6,150 nt of DNA from positions 1-6,150 of the forward strand of contig JAAKFW010000093.1 of the NCBI GenBank assembly GCA_011064905.1, written 5' to 3'. The notes beneath the pieces are model-generated. The model ran no database searches, had not been told where the DNA came from, and saw only the letters and a list, made by a program, of their open reading frames with translations. The position numbers and the translations under genes were made by a program. The DNA comes from Candidatus Anoxychlamydiales bacterium (lineage in GTDB: Bacteria; Chlamydiota; Chlamydiia; Chlamydiales; SM23-39). This document shows positions 1 through 5,786 of this stretch, piece after piece. Position 1 is the stretch's first letter. Each line of letters starts with the position of its first letter.

Positions 1-3
1 TTC

Positions 4-81
4 AAATTTCCTCATAGAGAGCAGGTTTTTCTTCTTGGGGTAAAAAAGTTTTTTTGAGAGAATTATCCTCTATGAAAATTT
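4..81. repeat. Imperfect inverted repeat upstream of dnaX
   Basis: The left arm at 4-19 is AAATTT, then CC, then TCATAGAG. The right arm at 68-81 is CTCTATGA followed directly by AAATTT. The arms pair over 14 positions with a two-base bulge, enclosing about 48 bases. The loop is long and the arms are A/T-rich, so it is weak as a simple terminator. It could be part of a structured leader or 3' end, or it could be chance. Confidence 0.3.
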
Positions 82-106
82 AACATCGCAATTGCCTCTC
101 TGGACC

Positions 107-134
107 TTTAAATTTTCTTTTCTAAAAATATAGT
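107..134 (+). promoter_or_regulatory. Weak candidate promoter for dnaX
   Basis: TATAGT at 129-134 is a good -10 hexamer and lies 24 bases before the dnaX ATG. The best -35-like sequence at the right distance is TTTAAA at 107-112 (16-base spacer), which is poor. No strong Shine-Dalgarno precedes the ATG at 159. The assignment rests mostly on the -10 match in A/T-rich DNA, so it is tentative. Confidence 0.25.
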
Positions 135-158
135 AAAAACTAAAAAATTAATTATTTT

Positions 159-1498
159 ATGAAAGAAAAATATCAGATATTAGCTAGAAGATATAGACCT
201 CAATCTTTTAAAGAGGTCATAGGGCAAGACTCTATTGTCAAAACTATTAAAAACTCGATTCTTTACAAAAGAATAGCTCATGCTTATCTTTTTTCAGGCA
301 CTAGAGGCACAGGCAAAACAACTTTAGCCAGGCTTTTTGCAAAAGCTTTAAATTGCAAAAATTTAAAAGATGAAACCGAACCCTGCAATGTTTGCGGCTC
401 TTGCACAGAGATAGCCGCTTCTAGGTCTTTAGATGTAATAGAGATAGATGGAGCCTCTAATCGTGGTATCGATGATATTCGTCAAATCAATGATACGATA
501 GGTTATAGCCCCTCTGGCAAATATAAAATTTATATCATTGATGGGAAAAGTTCACATGCTTACCAAAGAAGCCTTTAACGCCCTTTTAAAGACCTTAGAA
601 GAGCCGCCAGAAAACATAAAATTCTTTTTCGCTACAACAGAACCTCAAAAAGTTTTACCAACGATTATCTCTCGTTGTCAAAGATTTGAGTTAAAAAGGA
701 TCTCAAACGAGCTTATCATAGAGAAATTATCAGCTATTTCAAAAGATCTTGAAAGAGAAATTGAAAAAGATGCTCTTTATCAAATCTCAAATTTTTCTGA
801 AGGATCCCTAAGAGATGCTCAGTCTCTTCTGGATCAGATATTTTGCTATAGTGATGGAAAAATCACGCTAGAATATGTAAATAATGCTTTAGGTTTTATA
901 GATCCGGATTTCTTTTTCGAATTAGATAATCAAATATCAAAAGCCAATACATCATTTGCTTTTGAGTTTGTTAACAAAGTGCACTCTTTAGGCAAAGATT
1001 TATCTTACATAATAGAGGAGCTCATTGAACATTTTAAAAATCTTTTAATTATTAAATTTAATTCAAAAACCAGCAAATTTTTATCAGAGACTATTTTAAA
1101 AAAATATGTTTTATCATCAGCCCTCTATCAAGAAGAAGAGCTTTTTTATATTTTAGAGACTTTGACCCAAGCTACTATTTTACATAAAAATTACTTTAAG
1201 AAAATTCATTTAGAAACCGTTATGTTAAAAATAATTAAAAGCAAAAATGTTTTATCTTTAGATATCTTAGTAAAAAAGGTTAATTAAGCTTGAGAAATCT
1301 CTGCAATCTAATCAAGTCTCTAACGCAGAAAAAAAAGAGCCTCCTCAAAAAAGGGAGAGCGTAAAAAGCGAAATAGAGCTAAAGGAAGTTAGTTTTAATC
1401 TAGAAGAGACTAAAACCAATATTTCAAAAGATCAAAGCCACTATGATACTTTGGTGCGTTTTGCTCAAGTTGAATTAGATGGAATTAATAAAACTTAA
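159..1498 (+). pseudogene. dnaX: DNA polymerase III subunit gamma/tau (dnaX), split by two frameshifts
   Basis: DnaX is the AAA+ ATPase of the clamp loader, which places the beta sliding clamp on primed DNA and bridges polymerase III to the helicase. The first segment (ATG 159 to about 542) carries the N-terminal LARRYRP motif, Walker A GTRGTGKT (residues 47-54), four zinc cysteines (66, 76, 79, 82) and the start of Walker B (IYIID, 124-128). There the frame breaks: the seven bases GGGAAAA at 543-549 stand where one glutamate codon is expected (DEVHML), a net gain of four bases. The second segment (about 550-1284) continues with VHML, LLKTLEEPP, the sensor ATTEP and the arginine-finger motif SRC, then the helical collar domain, and stops at TAA 1285-1287. 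A third segment in the +1 frame (about 1286-1498) gives a hydrophilic linker and a typical C-terminus (HYDTLVRFAQVEL). Joined, they make about 444 residues. Family identity is certain. Whether it is a true pseudogene, a slippage-rescued gene or a sequence error is open. The TAA at 1496-1498 touches the ybaB ribosome binding site. Confidence 0.85.
1272..1278 (+). promoter_or_regulatory. A AAA AAG slippery heptamer in dnaX
   Basis: The run AAAAAAG is phased A|AAA|AAG in the frame of the second dnaX segment (codons GTA AAA AAG GTT AAT TAA). This is the same heptamer and phase as the E. coli dnaX -1 frameshift site. A -1 slip here would give GGT then TAA, the zero frame ends after two more codons, and only a +1 (or -2) shift enters the C-terminal 70-codon segment. 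The sequence match is direct; any programmed function is inference. I did not identify a downstream pseudoknot or a convincing upstream Shine-Dalgarno stimulator. Confidence 0.4.
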
Positions 1499-1504
1499 AG
1501 GAGA
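1497..1504 (+). promoter_or_regulatory. Ribosome binding site of ybaB
   Basis: AAAGGAGA lies five bases before the ATG at 1510 and overlaps the last two bases of the dnaX C-terminal stop codon (1496-1498). This is the strongest Shine-Dalgarno in the left half of the window. It suggests ybaB was translationally coupled to dnaX and can still be translated independently. Confidence 0.7.
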
Positions 1505-1509
1505 TATAA

Positions 1510-1806
1510 ATGGGCGGCGGATTTTCAAAAATGAAAAAACAAGCAAAGATGATGCAAGATAAGATGCAGCAAATGCAAGAAGAGTTAGAAAATAAAAAGG
1601 TTGAAGGCAAAGCTGCAAATGATTTAGTAATAATTACTTTAAACGGTAATAAAGAGCTAATAAATATAAAAATCAATCCAGAGTGTGTTGATAAAAATGA
1701 TGTTGAAGGACTGCAAGATTTGATAGGACAAGCTTTCAAGGACGCTGCTGATAAATTAAACTCTGATGATACCAATAGTTCATTAGGAAATATGTTGGGC
1801 TTTTAA
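1510..1806 (+). CDS. ybaB: YbaB/EbfC family nucleoid-associated protein
   Basis: This 98-residue protein belongs to the YbaB/EbfC family of small dimeric DNA-binding proteins, which coat DNA and are usually encoded directly after dnaX. The N-terminus (MGGGFSKMKKQAKMMQDKMQQMQEE) is the typical methionine- and glutamine-rich long helix. It is followed by the beta-strand core with ITLNGNKELINIKINPE (about 41-57) and a C-terminal helix ending in a flexible tail (DLIGQAFKDAADKLN, then GNMLGF). Length is normal for the family. The ATG at 1510 is fixed by AAAGGAGA just upstream. It begins 11 bases after the dnaX stop, as in the conserved dnaX-ybaB operon; recR, the third member in many bacteria, is absent. 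The gene appears intact even though dnaX is broken. Confidence 0.93.
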   Translation: MGGGFSKMKKQAKMMQDKMQQMQEELENKKVEGKAANDLVIITLNGNKELINIKINPECVDKNDVEGLQDLIGQAFKDAADKLNSDDTNSSLGNMLGF

Positions 1807-1815
1807 TCTAAAACC

Positions 1816-1850
1816 AATCTTTTAAAAAAATTAAACTTCGGCTAAAGATT
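1816..1850. terminator. Weak bidirectional terminator candidate
   Basis: The 45-base gap between the convergent ybaB and radical SAM genes contains the arms AATCTTT (1816-1822) and AAAGATT (1844-1850) around a 21-base A/T-rich loop. The stem is short and mostly A/T, with A and T runs on both sides. Its position between two convergent stops is what suggests a shared terminator; the hairpin itself is weak. Confidence 0.3.
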
Positions 1851-1851
1851 C

Positions 1852-3300
1852 TTACGTCTGAGAAATACCTTTCAAGATGCAATTTGCAATATAATCGGCT
1901 ATAGGATCTGTTGTATTTGCATTGGGTCTAATAGTATTATGTAGATCTGAAAACCTTTGCATCAAAAAAGCTATTTGATCATGTGGAAGGTCTCTTTTAG
2001 TATTTTTAATATATGCAAATGGATTTGCTAAAAATTCTTTAGAATCTTGAGCCAAATCTAAATACGTATATTGAAAATCTTTTTCTTTCAGGAATATCGA
2101 TAATTTTGATATTTGATTAAATAAATAGATATATTCCCATTCCTCTTCATAGGTAGTTCCTAAAGGAGGTCCTTCTTGAATATTTTCATTTTCATTAGTC
2201 TTTTTTGAAATCAAATTTCTAAAACAAAGCGGATGTTTTTCAAAAGGATCTTTAGTCACTCCATAAACGTATGATGAACAACCTCGACACATAGCATAAA
2301 AATCACATGTATTACATTGCTTAAAATTTTTAGGTCTTCTAAATTTTTTCAAAAGATTATTACCTAAAAAGATTTTCTCAAAAGATTGCTCAGGCATCTT
2401 ACCAACTCTCACAGGCATTCTTCTACAAGCAAGTGCAGTTCCATCACTGAGGAGAGTCAAAGAATTCCATGCTATATAATTACCTGAAAGAACATTTCCA
2501 TTTTTGGGAACTAACGGATAAAGAAGATCATTTTCAAAATTAATGAGTTTGTGAAAATTAGATTTTTCACGAAAAAAAATGGGGTATCCTTCTTCTTTTA
2601 ATCGTTTTTTTTCAAGATGATACTGAGTAAATAACTTGTGAATTTCAGTTGGAGTTAAATGATTTTTCATCGACTTTGCATTTCCTGAGATCACACCAAT
2701 ATCAAAACTAAATGTTGTGGCTTGAGTATTCATGGCCACAAATCGCATTAGAGGAATTAAATCGCTTGCATTTGAAGGATACAAAGTGAACATTAGATTA
2801 CAATGAATATCATATTCTCTCAATAATCTGATCTTTTCAATTGTTCTTTTAAAACTTCCCTTAGAACGAAAAAAATCATGAGTAGATTCTAATCCATCTA
2901 AACTCAATTGATAATGATGAATCCCCAACTCAGATAATCTTTTTACATTTTGTTTGTCTAAAAGATCTGGATTTCCCAATATTCCAAAACTTTTATTACG
3001 ATTTTTTAGCTCAGATAAAAATTCAAAAATATCTTTTCTGAGCAGAGGATCTCCACCAGATATTTCGATAGGAATAAATTTAGCATTATATTTTTTTTCG
3101 AAAATATCTAAATCATCCAATATTTTAACAAGAGCATCTAAAACGAGTGTATTTTTTCTTTCATCAGCATATGTTTCTTCATCATACATATAACAATGTT
3201 TACAATAATTCGAGCAATTAGTTGTAACATGCCACTGCAAACTTATTGGATACTTAGAATCATACCAAAAACGATCTGTCTTCGGATGCCTAATCACCAC
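1852..3300 (-). CDS. Radical SAM/SPASM enzyme, putative RiPP (peptide) maturase
   Basis: This is a radical S-adenosylmethionine enzyme with a SPASM-type C-terminal region, the architecture of enzymes that crosslink or otherwise modify ribosomal peptides. Numbering from the longest open frame (TTG at 3333, 493 residues), the SAM-binding 4Fe-4S motif is CSNYCKHC (C40, C44, C47), followed by the SAM-contact motif SGGDP (92-96). Auxiliary-cluster cysteines are C303 (in a G-x4-C context) and C340-x2-C343-x5-C349-x2-C352, then C370. The usual first SPASM cysteine, 9-15 residues before the glycine, is not visible. Residues about 375-493 form a helical extension that I do not recognise. I prefer a start at GTG 3300 (482 residues): AAGGA lies ten bases upstream at 3315-3311, while TTG 3333 has no ribosome binding site. 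This start overlaps the end of the peptide gene by 11 bases, which implies coupled translation. The peptide gene is the likely substrate. No exporter, protease or second modification enzyme lies in the window. The fold call is secure; the reaction is unknown. Confidence 0.85.
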   Translation of the reverse strand: MVIRHPKTDRFWYDSKYPISLQWHVTTNCSNYCKHCYMYDEETYADERKNTLVLDALVKILDDLDIFEKKYNAKFIPIEISGGDPLLRKDIFEFLSELKNRNKSFGILGNPDLLDKQNVKRLSELGIHHYQLSLDGLESTHDFFRSKGSFKRTIEKIRLLREYDIHCNLMFTLYPSNASDLIPLMRFVAMNTQATTFSFDIGVISGNAKSMKNHLTPTEIHKLFTQYHLEKKRLKEEGYPIFFREKSNFHKLINFENDLLYPLVPKNGNVLSGNYIAWNSLTLLSDGTALACRRMPVRVGKMPEQSFEKIFLGNNLLKKFRRPKNFKQCNTCDFYAMCRGCSSYVYGVTKDPFEKHPLCFRNLISKKTNENENIQEGPPLGTTYEEEWEYIYLFNQISKLSIFLKEKDFQYTYLDLAQDSKEFLANPFAYIKNTKRDLPHDQIAFLMQRFSDLHNTIRPNANTTDPIADYIANCILKGISQT

Positions 3301-3490
3301 AAGGACCGTTTCCTTGGAAAACAGACCCAGCAAAATCAGCTATTAATCCGGAAACTTTTGTAATCTCTAATTTTGAACAACCCGCACTTTCAAGTATTTG
3401 AATCTTCTGTTCTGCTGTTTGAGCAGATTCTAAAGTTTTCCTAAGAGTTGGATCGTTAGTAATTCTTTGGGCTATATTTATATCTACCAT
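3290..3490 (-). CDS. Putative RiPP precursor peptide with Nif11-like leader
   Basis: A 66-residue peptide directly upstream of, and overlapping, the radical SAM gene. Residues about 5-45 resemble the Nif11-type leader pattern: DPTLRKTLESA (13-23), a helix rich in A, E, Q and K, then ILESAGCS (32-39). The remainder (about 47-66) is glycine-rich and ends VFQGNGPCGD, suggesting a short core with one cysteine (C64); C38 lies in the leader-like part. There is no signal peptide or transmembrane segment. The ATG at 3490 is well supported by GGAGGT at 3500-3495, the strongest Shine-Dalgarno on this strand. Size, position, strong translation signal and overlap with the enzyme gene all fit a substrate of that enzyme. 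The leader resemblance is from memory of the family, not an alignment. Alternatives are a small regulatory partner of the enzyme or an unrelated small protein. The leader/core boundary cannot be fixed, and no double-glycine cleavage site is obvious. Confidence 0.72.
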   Translation of the reverse strand: MVDINIAQRITNDPTLRKTLESAQTAEQKIQILESAGCSKLEITKVSGLIADFAGSVFQGNGPCGD

Positions 3491-3494
3491 ACTT

Positions 3495-3500
3495 ACCTCC
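3495..3500 (-). promoter_or_regulatory. Strong ribosome binding site of the precursor gene
   Basis: Read on the minus strand, GGAGGT (3500-3495) sits four bases before the ATG at 3490. It is close to the ideal anti-Shine-Dalgarno match and stronger than the site of the overlapping enzyme gene. This fits a substrate peptide made in excess over its enzyme. It directly abuts the palindrome at 3501-3514. Confidence 0.7.
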
Positions 3501-3514
3501 GCTAATAGATTAGC
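3501..3514. promoter_or_regulatory. Perfect 14-bp palindromic operator candidate
   Basis: GCTAAT, two bases, ATTAGC forms a perfect inverted repeat with six-base arms. It overlaps the end of the proposed -10 hexamer and ends one base before the ribosome binding site of the peptide gene. The two-base spacer is too short for a stable RNA hairpin, so a dimeric repressor site is the more natural reading. No regulator gene is adjacent in the window. Confidence 0.4.
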
Positions 3515-3541
3515 ATATTTTTATATAAACATTAAAATCAA
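3512..3541 (-). promoter_or_regulatory. Candidate sigma-70-type promoter of the peptide/radical SAM unit
   Basis: On the minus strand, TTGATT (3541-3536) and TATGCT (3517-3512) are separated by 18 bases. Transcription would start near 3505, leaving a short leader that includes GGAGGT. The surrounding DNA is A/T-rich, which raises the chance of a spurious match. The spacing and the palindrome overlapping the -10 make it the best candidate in this intergenic region. Confidence 0.4.
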
Positions 3542-3570
3542 TCTAACTATTAAAAATCAACTAACTTTTT

Positions 3571-3660
3571 TTTTGCAAACAAAAAAAAATAAAAAAATAT
3601 ACTTAAACAGCTTTATGAGAAGGTTTTAAAAAAAAAATAATTTTTTTTTATTTTTTTCAA
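3571..3660. other. A/T homopolymer-rich spacer
   Basis: Between the peptide gene and the ptsI remnant the DNA consists largely of A and T runs. It includes a ten-base A run (3628-3637) followed closely by nine-base (3641-3649) and seven-base (3651-3657) T runs. The A10/T9 pair is close to self-complementary. No reading frame of interest occurs here. It could act as a terminator for the old ptsI, as curved upstream promoter DNA for the peptide unit, or be decayed sequence. Confidence 0.4.
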
Positions 3661-3664
3661 AAAA

Positions 3665-4216
3665 CTAGTGAAACAAATCAATATGTTTGATACCAACAGA
3701 AAAATTGGTTATTCCCAAATCGATTAATTCATCTAATATTTTTTTATTTGCAATCATCTCCCCACATAAAAATAGAGGTTTTTTTAAATCTTTACTCGAT
3801 TGTATTACCATTTTAAGAAGTTTAATCATGCCTGGATGCATTTTTTTTGAACTTGCACCCTCGGTTGCTAAGGTATACCGACTAAGATCATTAGTTCCAA
3901 TAGATAAAAAATCGACTATCTTTATGATTTCATCGGAAATTAAAGCTGCTGCCGGGGTTTCTATCATTGAGCCTATTTTTACATCTGATGAGATCTTTAA
4001 GTTTTTTTGAAGCTTTAGGATAGTTTTTTTAACTTTTGTAATTTCATCTATATTTTTTACAAATGGGATCAATATATATATATTTCCAAATGCACTCGCT
4101 TTCAAAATTGCTTTGATTTGATCTTCTAGGGCTTTTTTGTTTTTTAAAAGAAGAGCAATTCCTCTTGAGCTTTTTTCAAGTTTTTCAAAAACACTTACTT
4201 TTGGAACGGGTGGCAT
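3665..4216 (-). pseudogene. ptsI: ptsI remnant: C-terminal PEP-binding part of PTS enzyme I
   Basis: Enzyme I takes phosphate from phosphoenolpyruvate and passes it to HPr, starting the sugar phosphotransferase system. The open frame (ATG 4216) matches the family only from about residue 17 (4168 downward). Visible landmarks of the PEP-binding TIM barrel are QIKAILKASAFG (33-44), MIETPAA (84-90), FLSIGTNDLSRYTLA (103-117; the family signature normally has Q where R113 stands) and the catalytic-cysteine motif CGEM (C151). The N-terminal HPr-binding and phosphohistidine domains (about 440 residues in E. coli, where the protein is about 575) are absent. The frame stops after FSVGIKHIDLFH, roughly 35-40 residues before the usual end. 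The first 16 residues are antisense to the mutase gene and not ptsI. Without the phosphohistidine domain it cannot act as enzyme I. The preserved frame suggests recent loss or retention of a fragment. Its place after dnaX-ybaB matches the Chlamydia gene order I recall. Confidence 0.82.
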
Positions 4217-5786
4217 AAGAGAAAAGATGGGAATTGGTTCTAATAGATTAAATAAATATACTATAGCAAAAGCTACCCAAGCACTTTGTAATTACATAAA
4301 ATCTCAAAATATTAAAAACCCCTCAATCTTAATCGGTTTTGATAGTCGAAAAAATTCAAAACTTTTTGCCGAAGAGACTGCTAAAGTTATAGCTGCCAAT
4401 GGTATTCAAGCTTTTTTATTTAAAGAGCTCAGACCCACCCCTTTGGTATCTTTTGGATGTCGCTATAAAAGTTGCATCTCAGCGATTATGATAACAGCGT
4501 CTCACAATCCTAAAGAATACAACGGTTATAAAGTTTATTGGAAAGATGGAGGCCAGGTTGTACCACCACATGATATCGCAATCATCGATGAGTATTCTAA
4601 AATTGAATCTATTGAAGATGTGAAGGTCTTAGATTCTTTAGAGAGCCCATTAATTAAAATTATCCAAGATGAATTAGATGATGCTTATATAAAAACTCTT
4701 TTTTCAATGGATCTTTTTAAAAATGAAGTAAAAAATGCTAATTTGAAAATTATTTATTCTAATCTGCATGGAACAGGCATAACCCTAATGCCAAAATGTT
4801 TAGATAAATTAGGGTTTAGAGATGTTCATATAGTCAAAGAACAAGAAGAGGCTGATCCAAATTTCACCAATGCTCCAAAGCCTAACCCTGAAGAGAAACA
4901 AGCTCTAGAAATAGGCATAGGTTATCTAAAAGAGAAAAAGGCTGATATTTTTATAGCTACTGATCCCGATGCGGATAGAATGGGTCTTGTTATCAACCAT
5001 CGAGGTGAAGAAATAATTTTAACTGGTAATCAGATCGCTTGCATAATGCTAGAATTTTTATGTAAATCAAAATCTCTTTTCTCTAAAACAGCCGCTGTTA
5101 AATCAATTGTCACAACCTCTCTTTTTCAAAGGATCTGTAAGCATTATGACATCCACTGTATCGATGTTTTAACAGGGTTTAAATATATTGCCAGCAAAAT
5201 GAATGAATGGGAAATAGATAATTCTTTTGAATTTATATTTGGAGCTGAAGAATCTCTCGGTTTTTTAATTGAAACTTTTGTAAGAGATAAAGATGCTATC
5301 TCAGCGTCTTTATTGATCGCAAAAATTGCTCAAGCATTAAAAAATGAGAAAAAGACTCTACTTGATCTTTTATACGAGTTATATAAAACCCATGGTATTT
5401 ATAGAGAAGCACAAACATCTTTGAGATTTGAGATGAAAGATGGAATGGATAAGATGAAAGAAATTATGGATAAATTAAGACTTTCTCCGCCAAAAACTAT
5501 AGGAAATTTTACAATTGGATTTATCGATGACTATCTAAAATCTACAACTTTAGATGTTGCAAATAATACCAAAACTCAAATTACACTCCCTTCCTCAAAT
5601 GTTTTGAGATTTTGGCTAAATGACAATTCTCAAATTGTCATTAGACCCTCCGGGACAGAGCCTAAAATAAAAATCTACGTAGCTGTTCAAGAATTGAATA
5701 TAAAAGATTTAAAAAAAAATATCGATGAATGCGATATGCGTCTAAACGCTCTTATCGAGACTATGCGGCTCCAAATAAAATCTTAG
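4137..5786 (+). CDS. pgm: Phosphoglucomutase/phosphomannomutase, probably 5'-truncated by rearrangement
   Basis: A PGM2-type alpha-D-phosphohexomutase that interconverts hexose 1- and 6-phosphates, feeding glycogen and sugar-nucleotide synthesis. All four active-site motifs are present: TASHNP (120-125; phosphoserine S122), the metal-binding DPDADR (276-281), the sugar-specificity loop GAEES (369-373) and the phosphate-binding RPSGTEPK (503-510). The entry motif LTFGTGGIREKMG lies at 20-32. Relatives such as Bacillus PgcA carry about 40-45 residues before FGTGG; here there are about 21. Of these only the last handful (SSFSKTL) look like the family, while the first 13 or so are the antisense of ptsI codons. 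The only in-frame start before FGTGG is TTG at 4137 with no clear ribosome binding site; a TGA lies in frame at 4119-4121. The rest is uninterrupted, so a shortened protein may still be made. With a missing N-terminal helix and no normal start, expression is uncertain. The gene lies head to head with the ptsI remnant. Confidence 0.85.
   Translation: MFFKRRAIPLELFSSFSKTLTFGTGGIREKMGIGSNRLNKYTIAKATQALCNYIKSQNIKNPSILIGFDSRKNSKLFAEETAKVIAANGIQAFLFKELRPTPLVSFGCRYKSCISAIMITASHNPKEYNGYKVYWKDGGQVVPPHDIAIIDEYSKIESIEDVKVLDSLESPLIKIIQDELDDAYIKTLFSMDLFKNEVKNANLKIIYSNLHGTGITLMPKCLDKLGFRDVHIVKEQEEADPNFTNAPKPNPEEKQALEIGIGYLKEKKADIFIATDPDADRMGLVINHRGEEIILTGNQIACIMLEFLCKSKSLFSKTAAVKSIVTTSLFQRICKHYDIHCIDVLTGFKYIASKMNEWEIDNSFEFIFGAEESLGFLIETFVRDKDAISASLLIAKIAQALKNEKKTLLDLLYELYKTHGIYREAQTSLRFEMKDGMDKMKEIMDKLRLSPPKTIGNFTIGFIDDYLKSTTLDVANNTKTQITLPSSNVLRFWLNDNSQIVIRPSGTEPKIKIYVAVQELNIKDLKKNIDECDMRLNALIETMRLQIKS

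Larger units (their letters stand above)
1..158. other. Region upstream of dnaX with no convincing complete gene
   Basis: In frame 1 the + strand is open from the window edge to a TGA at 55-57 and would read FKFPHREQVFLLGVKKFF. This could be the tail of an upstream gene, but 18 codons are too few to recognise or trust. Bases 58-158 have no reading frame of note on either strand. The stretch also holds an imperfect inverted repeat (4-19 with 68-81) and an A/T-rich promoter-like zone just before dnaX, listed separately. I see no tRNA, rRNA or SRP RNA signature. Confidence 0.4.

Noticed and set aside
538..1287. Second dnaX segment as an independent gene starting at TTG 538
   Set aside because: It begins inside the Walker B region and continues the same protein. 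A clamp-loader subunit without its Walker A half is not a sensible gene on its own.
1485..1775. 96-codon minus-strand open frame over ybaB
   Set aside because: It is the antisense shadow of the well-supported ybaB gene. Its Ser/Phe/Ile-rich composition reflects complementary A/G-rich codons, and it has no family resemblance.
2954..3193. 79-codon plus-strand open frame inside the radical SAM gene
   Set aside because: It lies antisense to the conserved radical SAM core, has low-complexity Ser-rich content and no good ribosome binding site.
3331..3333. TTG 3333 as the radical SAM start
   Set aside because: It gives a 44-base overlap with the peptide gene and has no Shine-Dalgarno, whereas GTG 3300 has AAGGA ten bases upstream. 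It is kept only as the longest-frame numbering reference.
3628..3657. A10/T9 near-palindrome as an insertion-sequence end or repeat array
   Set aside because: It is pure A/T homopolymer without G/C-containing arms or a second copy, and no transposase is present. Compositional bias is enough to explain it.
3687..4010. 107-codon plus-strand open frame over the ptsI remnant
   Set aside because: The minus strand here encodes clear enzyme I motifs (MIETPAA, GTND, CGEM), so the plus-strand frame is a shadow.
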